Assembly (NCBI GenBank): GCA_029532625.1
Contig: JARFXM010000006.1
Span: 2,046,001-2,110,000, forward strand
Length of the DNA stretch: 64,000 bases
Reading direction: 5' to 3'
Source: Lomentospora prolificans
Lineage: Eukaryota > Ascomycota > Sordariomycetes > Microascales > Microascaceae
In this document: positions 1 to 9,990 of the stretch, one piece after another
How the letters are laid out: every line of letters starts with the position of its first letter
How positions within the stretch are numbered: position 1 is the stretch's first letter
Translations under genes and position numbers: made by a program
The notes under the pieces: model-generated
Seen by the model: the letters and a program-made list of their open reading frames with translations, nothing else
Database searches by the model: none
Told to the model about the DNA's origin: nothing

Positions 1-3000
1 ATTACTGAGGTAATGGGTTTCGCCTTTGCCGGATAGGTGTCAATATGGTTGATGCCCCGTGCGTGGGCCCGCCGATCAAAGACTACCACCTGACGTCGCA
101 CCGGGTAGCCACGGTGAATAGCTCAGGTTGGTGTGGCGAGTGTAATTACTCGCGACAGTGACGCTGTGAAATTAGGGTCCTAAACTAGAGTGCGATTCGT
201 CGGGTGCCAATACGACCGGGCCGTGGTCATGGAAACGTTGGGCCAATGATCCAGGATCAGCTAGCGGCACGTGCGAAAATTTGCAATTGCCTGCCCCTGG
301 CTTGCCTGGCTCAGGTACTTGTCCTGGTCGTGATTGACAGTGGCGAGTGCTGTCAGGTCAGGCACTAGCGATTTCGATTCACCGTCTGGGCTTGTCTGGC
401 TGGCTTTGCCTGGGTTGGTGGAAAGGCTTGTTCGGTGAGCTTGGCCGGCGAGGGGGGTGTTGGGGGCCACAACTTTAGCACAGCCTGGCCTGGCGATGGC
501 GCACTGAGCACTAAGCTTCCCGCGTCCCGCCCCGCGTATCCAGCAGCCCAAAAGTTGCTGGCTTGTTGCGCACTAAAACCCGCTGACAGGTGCGCGCGTG
601 AACCGTGAAGGAGGGGCGCCTTGCCTGCTGTATGGTCGAACCGTACCTTTGTTTACCTGCACCCTGATCTATCTCTGACCTACTCTTCAAGCACGGCTGT
701 GACGCCTCCGAAGAAAACCAAAGAGATCACAGAGGATGATAGAGTAGATCCGTTTCTTCCAAACGCGGTCTGACCGCTCTCAGAAACGCAGGATCCCTAA
801 CCCGTTGTACGTTGAGGGGGCTTTTCTCAGTCTCTTTTACCTCAGAGTGGTGTCAGTCTCTCTTTGTCCGTGTCTTGCCGTCTTTCGATAGACCAAGTGT
901 CCTCAGGGTCAAGGGGCCATCCGCGAGGCCGATGAAGTCATACGGCCGTCGAAGAAGCAGGAATAGTCGAAGTTTGTCATACCTCAGATGCAATATCGAT
1001 GGTCGGGGAATGTTTCCACCTCAGCCTCAGCCCCAGACACTGACAGGATGAATTGAATGCCCTTTGCGAGCCCGGTTTCTCGCTCCTTCCGTAATATCGA
1101 GGGGAGTTGATTATGCAATCAATGTAGATGCCCAGGCAGGAGCTACCGATAAAGGGATTCTTAGAAGAAAGATGGCTCACGCTGACAAGAACAACGGGAG
1201 AGCAGGAGCAAAGGAAAAAAGACAAAAGAGAACGAGGGTAGACGCAGTATTAGAGACTGGCAAGAAACAAGCCCCAGCAAGCTTTCTGAACACCTGGACC
1301 GCCACGTCTGTCAAGAGACTGTGCAAAATAATGGCAGGTGGACCGGGCACCGAGTGAGTTTTTTTCCCGAAAAAAAGGAGCAATGAGCCGTGCTGGCCTG
1401 ATTCGAAAAGAGCCTACAGCATCTGCCGCGTCGCGCGGATAGAGATGGCGATACGAGGATATTTTTCCAACCGGGCGAGGATATCTCTCCGAGTTGGGCG
1501 TCGCTGCTTGATTTTCCCGGGAGAGCGAAAACCGCGGGATAGCTACGTATATATGTATTAGAGTAGAAATACACTATTCATATTACGACCTCGAATGGGT
1601 AATTTGAGGCATTGCCAGGCGATGAACGACAACCGAGCGTGGTCCTACGGCCCATTACAACGTTAGAACGTACCTTTTGTGCCTTCAGCGCACTGCCCAC
1701 GTCGGTCGTCCCTCATTCCCTAGCTGGCCGGGCCCCAGTTGCTATGGTGTCTGCAGCATCACGGTGATCAGACGTGCAGCATGCAGAAATCCCTCCTTCG
1801 ATTCTGGCCCGTCTGGCACTATTACACGCCAGCGAGCGATACCAAATCAGTCGCTCTTACAGGGCTCATTACACCAGATTGGCATGTCGTCGTGGCTCCA
1901 GACGACCCAGTCAGCTCACCCAATCTCTTCAAGGACGAATGAGACACTATGGTTGCTTTTTGTTGATGACATGTTCTTGATCAGGGGTTTTCGGCGCGTC
2001 CCCGTATTGGACGCCCGCTTATATTCGCTGACTTCAACTTGCAGGCACTGGTTCGTAGATCTTGCCGCCAACGCGTCCCAACTTGGTTATTTTCCATCGC
2101 CCACGAGTCGCGGTCTTCGGCCATATTGGTCCCTAGTAGTATACTAGAGTACGCCTCCCCCAAACGCCATCTTCAATAATATCGCTGGCTTCATCTATTT
2201 CGAGACACAGGTTATCTTCCAAAGGGTCAGACCCTGTCGCCAGCTTTGGGGATGATCCCCACTAGAGACACAGGGGTCTCGAGAGCTGGGTAGCATTGAC
2301 AGCAGCGAACTTCCCCACACTGAACAGAGCGCCAAACCCTTGTGGAGGTTTGCTGGACAAAAGCCATTGATGGCAGTGAGACAAGCGGAATCTAGCGGTG
2401 AAGGGTGGAGTGTCAGACATTACAGGGGCCCTTTGGCAGGACTGCTCTATTAACCCATGTTGATCAGCGTCAGTCCTCCGTTACCCGGGGAGCAGCACCC
2501 CGCTAAGATTGGAAACTAAGATTGAAGTACTGAGGTATTATCCGTCAACGACTTCTTGGGCCACCCTCTGCATTAGGGTACTCTGCTGGTGCAGCACGCC
2601 ACTAATAATAATCGAGTTTGGGGCAAATGCGAGGTCTTGGCGACACCCATGCTGGCTGTTTTCGTTTCCCAGAGGCACAAATACAGAGTCTACTCTGTGC
2701 TCTATATGTACAAGTAATCATCAAAGCGACCAAATAATGAGACCTTTCGGGCAAACGGCCGACACGACCAGGTTATGCGCGAGCTCGCCGCCTGTTATGC
2801 CGATTATACATGGCGTATACCCTCGGTCTCGGCTCACTATTCTTATGTTTAATATTCCTTTCACTCCCCCCGCGAGGAGGGTGCAAGTATCTGATGGTTT
2901 TAACACGCTTACGATTCGAGGCGCCAGCGAGTCGTGTTATTCCCGCGAATGTCGTTTTACCCGCTCCGAATTGCGTTGGATAAAAGCATGCCTTGCAAGG

Positions 3001-3195
3001 TCTTGGTTGACAAATAATATACAGAGGGTCTTTCATAGCACCCTTTATGTTCACTATCAATTGTGACAATCCGTTACCGGCCAAGCGCCGTGTGCCGTGT
3101 GCCGTGTTGCGCCCAGTGCCATATTTGGCTATCATCCATCGTGACACTTCCAAAAAGTGCCTCTACGCCGCCTGATTAGGAGGCCCTCATTATCC
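1..3195. other. Gene-free left end of window
   Basis: No convincing gene is seen here. The open frames are at most 185 codons, overlap each other in several frames, and show no recognisable family, intron structure or start context. The part around 285-500 is rich in short CTGGC/GCCTGG words. The part next to 3196 probably holds the 3' end of the neighbouring minus-strand transcript. A distant exon of a gene lying outside the window cannot be excluded. Confidence 0.5.
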
Positions 3196-4206
3196 TTAAT
3201 ATACAATGTCATGTTGCGAGACGGGCCGAGTTCCGTCGTTAAAAACAAAGGCCTCGCGTCGCAGTCTTCTGAGCTCGTCTGTCGACAGCTGGGAGTCACG
3301 TACGCCCTCTCCGTCCGAGTCTCGTGGCACGGTGCTAAATGTGATACCCCAGGTCTCCCGGTAAGGCGGGGATTCTGCTCTCGCAACTAGACCGGAGTTC
3401 CTGAGGGCGTCTAAGCCGCCTGCCGCGGCCCTGATACAGTCGATGATGCCACGGATAGGGTTACTTTTGTTCCCTTCCGTATACATCTTGAAGTTTTTCT
3501 GGATCTCGTCCTCTGTCTCTCCCCAATTTTGCCTGGCCAGCCACCGTTCGACAAATTTAGCCATCAGGAGCTTGGCTGCTCCATTCTTTTGAATTAGTTG
3601 GTAGATGATGAGCAGATTGGTCCGCTCAGCCATGTCTCTTAAGTAGTACTCGTCGAAGTAAGGGTCGTCGAGTTTCGGTAATTCGCCGTCTTCGAGGCCA
3701 ATCTCCAGTGACCTCACCATCGCACCATATGTTTTCAAAGAATCAAAAGTCGTAGGAGCCTCTGCAGCTTGGTGGATCACCGATTCAATTAGCCGAATGC
3801 TCTGCGTTGCTTTGAAAGATGAGGGAGACGCACCACCAGTCTGGGATAAGAGGAGAGCAAGCGCCTTAAGGCATTTCAATCTGTAATCGTAATCTTTCCT
3901 TGTTATGCCATGGAGAAGAATATGGATGGTGTCGGAGTCATTGACCGCGCGGTCGCAGAGAATCTTGACTGCGACTTCCCTGATAGAGTAGCTTGGGTGG
4001 TTGATGAGTTTCTCCAATGTATCCACTTGAAGCGAATCCTCCGTTTCTTGGGTGATGTATTGTGTTTTCGGCTCGGGACGTTCGATTTTATTGTCTTCGA
4101 TGACCATAGTGACGATTGCCATCATACTACTAATCAAGGCAGCAGCCGCCAGGCCCATCCCGACGAGGGCGACGCGGTCATCGCGCACAAAGGACATAAA
4201 TCCCAT
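3196..4206 (-). CDS. Conserved fungal membrane-anchored ARM/HEAT-like protein, function unknown
   Basis: Single-exon frame of 336 residues. The N-terminus has a hydrophobic segment at about residues 12-36 (VALVGMGLAAAALISSMMAI) that could be a membrane anchor or signal anchor. A charged linker follows, then a helical region at about 60-270 whose repeated alpha-alpha pattern (HPSYSIREVAVKIL, DYRLKCLKALALLL) resembles armadillo/HEAT repeats. The C-terminal 60 residues are polar and probably disordered. The start at 4206 fits because it places the hydrophobic segment at the N-terminus and lies just inside a short divergent promoter shared with NOP14. I recognise the general type as a Pezizomycotina-conserved protein but cannot name a function. 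The ARM-like assignment is inference from the repeat pattern. Confidence 0.8.
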   Translation of the reverse strand: MGFMSFVRDDRVALVGMGLAAAALISSMMAIVTMVIEDNKIERPEPKTQYITQETEDSLQVDTLEKLINHPSYSIREVAVKILCDRAVNDSDTIHILLHGITRKDYDYRLKCLKALALLLSQTGGASPSSFKATQSIRLIESVIHQAAEAPTTFDSLKTYGAMVRSLEIGLEDGELPKLDDPYFDEYYLRDMAERTNLLIIYQLIQKNGAAKLLMAKFVERWLARQNWGETEDEIQKNFKMYTEGNKSNPIRGIIDCIRAAAGGLDALRNSGLVARAESPPYRETWGITFSTVPRDSDGEGVRDSQLSTDELRRLRREAFVFNDGTRPVSQHDIVY

Positions 4207-4540
4207 GATTTCTGCATTGGCTGAAGTTGGGAATTATTGCATCGCGGATTGCTACCCCATGTTGAGGCCGAGGAGAGGAGATCGTCTTTTTTTCTGAGAG
4301 GGATGAAGTTGTTTGAGGGGAATCAAGCTGAAGCCAACTGGAGCTCTCATTTTGCCGACTGCCACCGCCAATATTTGGGCGGTGAGTGCGATAAGATAAG
4401 CAGAGTTGCTCGAGTGGAAAAAAAAATGGTCCCCTCACAAAAAATTTGGTGGAGCATCAAAAAAGTTGCTATCCCGCAACGAGGGCGGCAGTTTTCTTCC
4501 TGGCAGAACAAGCAGAGACTTGTCGATCTACGCTGCCACA
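4207..4540. promoter_or_regulatory. Divergent intergenic promoter between the ARM-like gene and NOP14
   Basis: The two start codons are only about 334 bp apart and face away from each other, so this stretch must hold both promoters and 5' leaders. It contains short A-runs near 4419-4446 and no clear TATA box. The regulatory role is inferred from gene arrangement only. Confidence 0.5.
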
Positions 4541-7351
4541 ATGCCTCCTTCTCAACTCAAACGCCTAAAGTCCTCCCTTCGGGAGCAGGGTATCATAGGA
4601 CCTCAGCAGTCGAAAAAACAAAAGAGAAAGCTGGCCCAGGATGCCAAGGCAAGCAGCGAGAAGCGATTGCGCCGGACGGAAGCGCTAGGGGAGATTCGAG
4701 ATCAGTTTAACCCCTTCCAGTTCAAGCACAACCCTCGAGGTCCGAAATTCCAAGTCACAACGAACAAGCCTACCAATGATAAAGGTATCAAAGGTCGACC
4801 GGGCGTCTCCAAGGCGCTCGGCGAGGAGAGGGTGAGTACCATCGCGTTTCTTTTGCGAACTTGTCTGCCGGCTAACACCATCTCAATCTAGCGACGAGAA
4901 ACGCTTCTTGTTGAAATGCAAAGGCGGAACAAAGTAGGCGGTATCCTTGATCGACGATTCGGTGAAAATGATCCCACCATGGCCCCGGAGGACAAGATGC
5001 TGGAGCGTTTCGCGCGAGAGAAGCAAAAGCTACACAAAAAGAGCTCTCTCTTTGATCTTGAAGACGATACACCCAGTTTCGGTCTTACTCATAATGGTGA
5101 AGCCCTCTCGTTGGATGGTCCGGCTCTCAACGACGACTTCGACGAGGACGATCTGTCTGGCGATAGCGATGAATCCGGGGACGAGCGGAAAATTTCTAAG
5201 CGACAGCGCCTGGCCGAAGCTTTGGCGGACGCGGAAGCTGCAGAGGGAGACCAAGAAGAAGATCCGGATAGGAAAAAGACAAAGGCCGAGGTTATGAAGG
5301 AGGTCATAGCCAAGTCGAAGCTCCACAAGTATGAGCGGCAAGCTACGAGGGAGGAGAATGACGACCTGAGAATGGAGGTTGATCAGGACCTACGAAGTAT
5401 TACCGCGCTGTTGTTCTCTAAAGATATGAGAGAAAAGCCCACGACCGCGGCTGAAGGCACGGAGAAGAAGATCGCATTCATGCCTGGAATGGATAAGGCG
5501 GCTATGGAAAAAGAGTTTGATATACGTTTGAAGCAGCTAGCCATGGACAAACGAGCGCAACCTGCCGCCCCTACCAAGACCGAGGAAGAGATCGCAGAAG
5601 AGAGGATAGCAAAATTGAAGGAGCTCGAGGAGAAGCGCCAGCGACGTATGCGTGGAGAGGCGGAGTCTGAATCAGATGAAGAGGAGGAAAGCGAGGAGGA
5701 AGACGGAGATGGTGGAGTTAATCTTGAGCGCGATGCGATCCAGATGTTGCCGATTGAGAAAGACGAGGACTTTGGACTAGGCAAGGGTATCAAGACAAGA
5801 CCGACGGCAACGGAGTTGGGATTGGATGATGAAGACGATTTCTTGATTGAGGATGATCTCGTTGCGAGTGGTTCGGACATTGATTCCGACGAAGTAATTT
5901 CAGAGGATGACTTGGAGGGTAGCGAAGACGGCGAGGAGGACGATTTTACCAAGGGTCTCTTGACTGCCGCAGAGGAGGCCAATCCAGAATTCGAAGATAC
6001 CACGGTCCTTCAGCTGAAAGACCGCCAGGGCGGCGATGATGACGGCATTCCTTACACATTCCCCTGCCCTGAGTCGGTTGAGGAGTTTATTCGAATTATC
6101 AAGCCCTACCCCCGAGAGAAGTTGCCGACTATTATTCAAAGGATTCGTGCTTTATACCATCCGCGACTGGATAGCAAGAACAAAGAAAAACTTGGAGCCT
6201 TCTCCAGGGCACTAGTGGACTTCATTGCAGCTCCCGTGGATACCGCCGTCACCAACTTCGCAGTTCTCGAAAGCATCATCCGACATCTTCATTCGCTTGC
6301 CAAGAGTTTCGCTATCGACATCTCGAAGCAATTCCGCGAGCACATACAAGATATGGCAGAGTCGCGGCCAACGGCGCTTCGAAGCGGCGACCTCGTCACG
6401 CTGACCGCGATAGGCTCCATTTTTCCTACTTCAGACCACTTCCACCAGGTTGTAACGCCTGCCATGTTGGTTATGGCTAGGTATCTTGGGCAGACGATTC
6501 CACGGACTCTTGCAGACTACACGACCGGAACGTACCTCGCAACCCTAACAATCCAGTTCCAGCAGCTCTCCAAGCGGTATGTCCCGGAGTTTATGAATTT
6601 TTGTCTCAACACACTCTCCGCCTTGGCACCTACGGCGTCCAAGGCAAGCTTGGGAGACTTCCCCCTCCACATCCCCGGCGACTCCCTGCGTATCAGTGGC
6701 GAGGGTAGCCCTACCGTCAGAAAACTCGCCATTACCGACTGCGTTGCGGGCGAACTCTCCGCGGATGAGGCCGAGGTACTCAAGGTTTCCATTGCGCATA
6801 CAACAATTCAGCTGCTCGAGGTGGCCAGCGATACATGGTCTACGAAGCCGGCGATCCTCGAATCGCTCCAACCCATCATCAAGGTTCTAAAGTACCTGTG
6901 CAACAAGAACAACCGACCCAAGCTCCCCTCCACCCTGAGCGACAAGGCCGGCAAGGCGCTCGCCAAAATGGAGCGGGCAACGCGCGTCGCGGAGCTGTCA
7001 AGACGCACCCTGGAGCTACACCACCACAAGCCGCTGGCTATCAAGTCGTACGTGCCCAAGTTCGAAAACGAGTTCGACCCGAACAAGCACTACGACCCGG
7101 ACCGCGAGCGGGCGGAACTGGCCAAGCTCAAGGCGGAGCACAAGAGGGAGCGCAAGGGCGCGATGCGGGAGCTGCGCAAAGATGCCAACTTCATGGCCCG
7201 CGAGAAGCTCCGCATCAAGAAGGCCAAGGACGAGGCGTACGAGAAGAAGTTCAAGAGGCTCGTGGCCGAGATCCAGGGAGAGGAGGGCAGGGAGGCAAAC
7301 GAGTACGAGAGGGAGAAGAAGGCGAGGAAGCGGGCGAGGATGCGGAGGTAG
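4541..7351 (+). CDS. NOP14: Nucleolar complex protein 14 (NOP14), 40S ribosome biogenesis
   Basis: Two exons, 4541-4831 and 4892-7351, joined in phase 0 across a 60-nt intron (donor GTGAGT, acceptor CTAG), give 916 residues. NOP14 is part of the small-subunit processome in the nucleolus and is needed for 18S rRNA maturation. Family marks seen are the basic N-terminus MPPSQLKRLKSSLREQGII, the conserved block RRNKVGGILDRRFGEND just after the intron, several long acidic runs between about residues 175 and 430, the HEAT-like middle with PYPREKLPTIIQRIR, and a C-terminus ending in a lysine/arginine-rich coiled coil. The length is close to other fungal NOP14 proteins (yeast about 810). The start was chosen because it lies in a good context (CACAATGCC) and begins the conserved N-terminus; an upstream in-frame Met at 4406 would add non-conserved residues. 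Confidence 0.96.
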
Positions 7352-7809
7352 ACCACGTCGTTGTCATCTCGCATCTAGTGTTTACTCGTCTTTCTCTCCG
7401 TCGACGCATCTTGGGGGAACCGGCATTGTCATTTCCACGGTGGCCATTGTATATAGATACTCTAGAGGTAATACTCGGTTGGAAAAGCATATTATTATCG
7501 TTGAAAATGAGAGCAGCAAAATCAGAGTACGCGTCCTCCCGGACGAGGTCCGTCCAGCGCCATTAGCCGTGGGCCGCCAAGACCTAATGTCCCGGCAGCG
7601 GCCAGTCCATATAAAGTAGCAACCTATAGCGTCTGCAATTCGCCTCCCGTAATTCACACCAGTCCTTTGAAGAAAATTTTAGATTTTCGAGGGGAGCCCG
7701 CTTTTCCAAGTGAAACACAATAACTTCTTTTGATAAAAAAAAAATATCAGAGACGTCCTCTCCCTGCTTTAAACTTGGAACTGCAACTGACAAAAAAAAG
7801 ACAACTCCT
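7352..7809. other. 3' flank of NOP14 and upstream part of the tRNA spacer
   Basis: The 3' untranslated region of NOP14 lies here. An A-run near 7735-7744 and a second at 7792-7799 lie just beyond the 3' end of the minus-strand tRNA gene and read as T-runs on that strand. They are suitable RNA polymerase III terminators. No protein gene is seen. Confidence 0.5.
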
Positions 7810-7987
7810 TGCTCCTGGAGGGGGTCGAACCCTCGCTATTTAACCCAGTTAGTCGCTGTGTGAGAATCACCCTATCGGGGTAATTGAAAGCATCGAGGTC
7901 GACTTACACTTTCGCATTTCTCGTCATATTGATCAGCTAAGCCGTATCAATATAAGAACGACACGCTAACCACTGCGTCACAGGAGC
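7810..7987 (-). tRNA. tRNA-Ile (anticodon UAU) with a 24-nt intron and a second, unusual 81-nt insertion
   Basis: On the minus strand the 5' end at 7987 starts GCTCCTG and pairs with CAGGAGC at the 3' end, followed by discriminator A at 7810. The D-arm is ACGC-AGTGGTTA-GCGT, the anticodon stem is TCGTT (7960-7956) and the loop is CTTATA with anticodon TAT at 7954-7952. A 24-nt intron (7950-7927) follows position 37, the usual place, and the 3' half of the stem is GACGA (7925-7921), which pairs with one G-U. The T-arm GAGGG-TTCGACC-CCCTC is perfect. Internal A box (TGACGCAGTGG) and B box (GGTTCGACCCC) are present. The yeast tRNA-Ile(UAU) gene also starts GCTC and has an intron. The oddity is that 81 nt (7915-7835) separate GACGA-GAAAT from the T-stem, where about 5 nt are expected. 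It could be a gene with two introns, or a disrupted copy. Confidence 0.8.
7836..7907 (-). other. Putative mRNA-type intron inside the tRNA-Ile gene
   Basis: Read on the minus strand, this 72-nt stretch starts GTAAGT (7907-7902), has GACTAAC with the branch-like CTAAC at 7852-7848, and ends TAG at 7838-7836. These match the fungal spliceosomal donor, branch and acceptor consensus, and the length is typical of introns in this window. Removing it would leave a 14-nt region between the anticodon and T stems, longer than the 5 nt usual for tRNA-Ile, so the exact excised unit is uncertain. Seen: the three motifs and their spacing. Inferred: that they function. Confidence 0.4.
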
Positions 7988-8430
7988 TCTAGTTCGGAAA
8001 ATTCCATGTTGGTAATTCCCCGAGCTTATTTTTCTCTATACAGCTATCGCAGCCTGCGCCCACCGTTTTCCAACACTAACAGTGATGCTGGTTAAAGTCC
8101 TTGACCTACTCTCTCGTTTTCCTTTCCTTTCTTTTGCGTATTCTGTAAAACTCGTATCCCCCTTGGGTGCAAGGTTCTGATCTGTATCGTGCTCTTGCCC
8201 TGGGTTCCATCGCGTCTTACCGACCGCAGGTCCCAAAATTAAAGAAACAAACCAAGAATAGTCAGCGGTCATTAAACCCACCCGTCCACTCTTTCTTCAT
8301 CAGACAGACAACCACCAGACAGACCTTCATTAAACAGATATAAAGAACCCACACGAGGCTCGCTGGATCTTGGCCCCTCTCTCCTCTCTTCTATTCCCCT
8401 CTCTCCAAACCACCTTCCGGAATTACTACC

Positions 8431-9441
8431 ATGGCGGCCCCGCGGAAACCTCCCCAGGGCGACTCAGAAGAAGAAGAAGACTACATGACTATGCTCCTTC
8501 CCACAGAACCCACTCCCAAAACAGAATCCTCCCTCCAACGCACCCAGCGCCTAAAGCGCGAAGCCGCCGCCAGAGGCCGCCCCAAGTCGCGGGCCGAGCT
8601 CGCCCAAGAAGAGGCCGAGCGCCGCGAGGCCGCCCACTCGCGCTCCCTCCTCGAGAGCCCCGCCGCGATGGGGAGCAAAGGGCTGGCTATGATGGCGAAG
8701 ATGGGCTTCAGGGGCGGCGCTTTGGGTAAGGAGGGCTCGTCGGGCGTGACGGAGCCGATTAGGGTGTTTATGCGGGAGGGGAAGGGCGGGCTGGGGATCG
8801 AGGAAGAGAGGAGGAAGAGGGAGAGGGAAGCGGAGGAGCTGGCGGAGCGGGAGGGCAAGAAGGTGAAAAAGGTGGATCCTGGGGATTACCGAGCGAGAAT
8901 GATGAAGGAGAGGGAGGCCGAGCGGTTAGAAAGGCAGTACAGAGCGGCGGCCAAGTTGGCGCAGCAGCTACACGATGTCGCCGAGGAAGAGGACAGGGAG
9001 TCCCCCGTGGAAGAGGACGGCGAAGATGCGCCCAAGAAACCGAAGAAGCCAAAAGCCGCAACCCCACTGAAATCCATCAACATTCTCTGGCGCGGCTTGG
9101 CCAAGGAGAGAGAGCTTAGGGAGAGGGACCACGCCGCGAGACGCGAGCTTACAGACAGCCTCTCTGCCCGGTTACCCACATACGCGCCCAACGACGAAGA
9201 CAAGGATCCGGACTACAGGATGGCTATGGGCAAGGATAGAGCTGCGTATGTCGAGGCTGAAGACCTCGACGAAGACGACCCCGAGCTAGAGGCGTTTGAA
9301 GCCCTCGAGCCCGGCGAGAAACTAACGAGGGTACTAGAACGTCTTCGCCGGGAACATAACTACTGCTTCTGGTGCAAGTGCGCGTACCCAGATGCCTCGA
9401 TGGACGGCTGTCCAGGTCTTACGGAGGAGGATCACGATTAG
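8431..9441 (+). CDS. G-patch domain protein, GPATCH11 (CENP-Y) family
   Basis: Single exon, 336 residues, start in a good context (CTACCATGG) behind a CT-rich leader at about 8373-8412. The N-terminus is acidic (GDSEEEEDYMTMLL), as in GPATCH11. A G-patch at about residues 79-123 has the glycine pattern GSKGLAMMAKMGFRGGALGK followed by EGKGGLG. A charged coiled-coil region follows. The C-terminal DUF4187 domain ends YCFWCKCAY...CPGLTEEDHD with its conserved cysteine cluster. G-patch proteins bind and activate DEAH-box RNA helicases; this family is nuclear and linked to splicing or centromere function. The helicase partner cannot be told from sequence. The gene converges on the ELMO gene downstream. 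Confidence 0.92.
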   Translation: MAAPRKPPQGDSEEEEDYMTMLLPTEPTPKTESSLQRTQRLKREAAARGRPKSRAELAQEEAERREAAHSRSLLESPAAMGSKGLAMMAKMGFRGGALGKEGSSGVTEPIRVFMREGKGGLGIEEERRKREREAEELAEREGKKVKKVDPGDYRARMMKEREAERLERQYRAAAKLAQQLHDVAEEEDRESPVEEDGEDAPKKPKKPKAATPLKSINILWRGLAKERELRERDHAARRELTDSLSARLPTYAPNDEDKDPDYRMAMGKDRAAYVEAEDLDEDDPELEAFEALEPGEKLTRVLERLRREHNYCFWCKCAYPDASMDGCPGLTEEDHD

Positions 9442-9990
9442 AGGTTGACCATTTGCAGTACGTAAAAATATGAAGACATGGATTAATGTTAAAAACACAC
9501 GCTGCGACACCAAGCCCTATATTGGCAACTATGAATGAAAGTAAGAAGTCATTGTTATGGAGTGAATTATGGCAGGAATACTTTGAAATACAAGGCCATA
9601 TGATATAGCAGCACTTTTACTCATGGAATCCTTCCCGCCCGCTAGCCAGCGGTGAGAAGGGGAACGAAAGAACATGCCCGAGGCATATCGCAAATTGGAT
9701 TCGATGAACAGTCAAGGGTATCTGTAACCTCAAGAACGTAGCACAGAGGAAACGTCGCTTCGAAAGAAAACCAGGCTTATCGTCCGTCAACAATTGGAAA
9801 AAAAAAAAAAAAAAAAAGGTGGAAAGGCCATGCAGAAAACTCTTAAAAGAACATATCCTACAAACATAACTAGACGGCATCAAAAACGAGGCGCAAAAAC
9901 AAACAAACAAACAAAAAAGAACGCAAAAGGGTCTAGCATAGAAGTCGCCATGAACAGGGTATATCTAGTTCTCTCCTTCCTCCTCTGCCC
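9442..9990. other. Convergent intergenic region with a 20-nt A-run
   Basis: The 3' ends of the G-patch gene (plus) and the ELMO gene (minus) face each other here. It contains an A20 tract at 9798-9817 and several AAAC repeats at 9897-9915. No gene is seen; both transcripts probably end in this stretch. Confidence 0.6.

Noticed and set aside
2509..3066. 185-codon plus-strand frame at the left end
   Set aside because: It overlaps another open frame on the opposite strand, is rich in serine, threonine and arginine without a family pattern, and lacks a sound start context.
6835..7566. 243-codon plus-strand frame overlapping the end of NOP14
   Set aside because: It is a shifted frame over well-conserved NOP14 sequence, with an arginine/glycine/glutamine-rich translation typical of a shadow frame.
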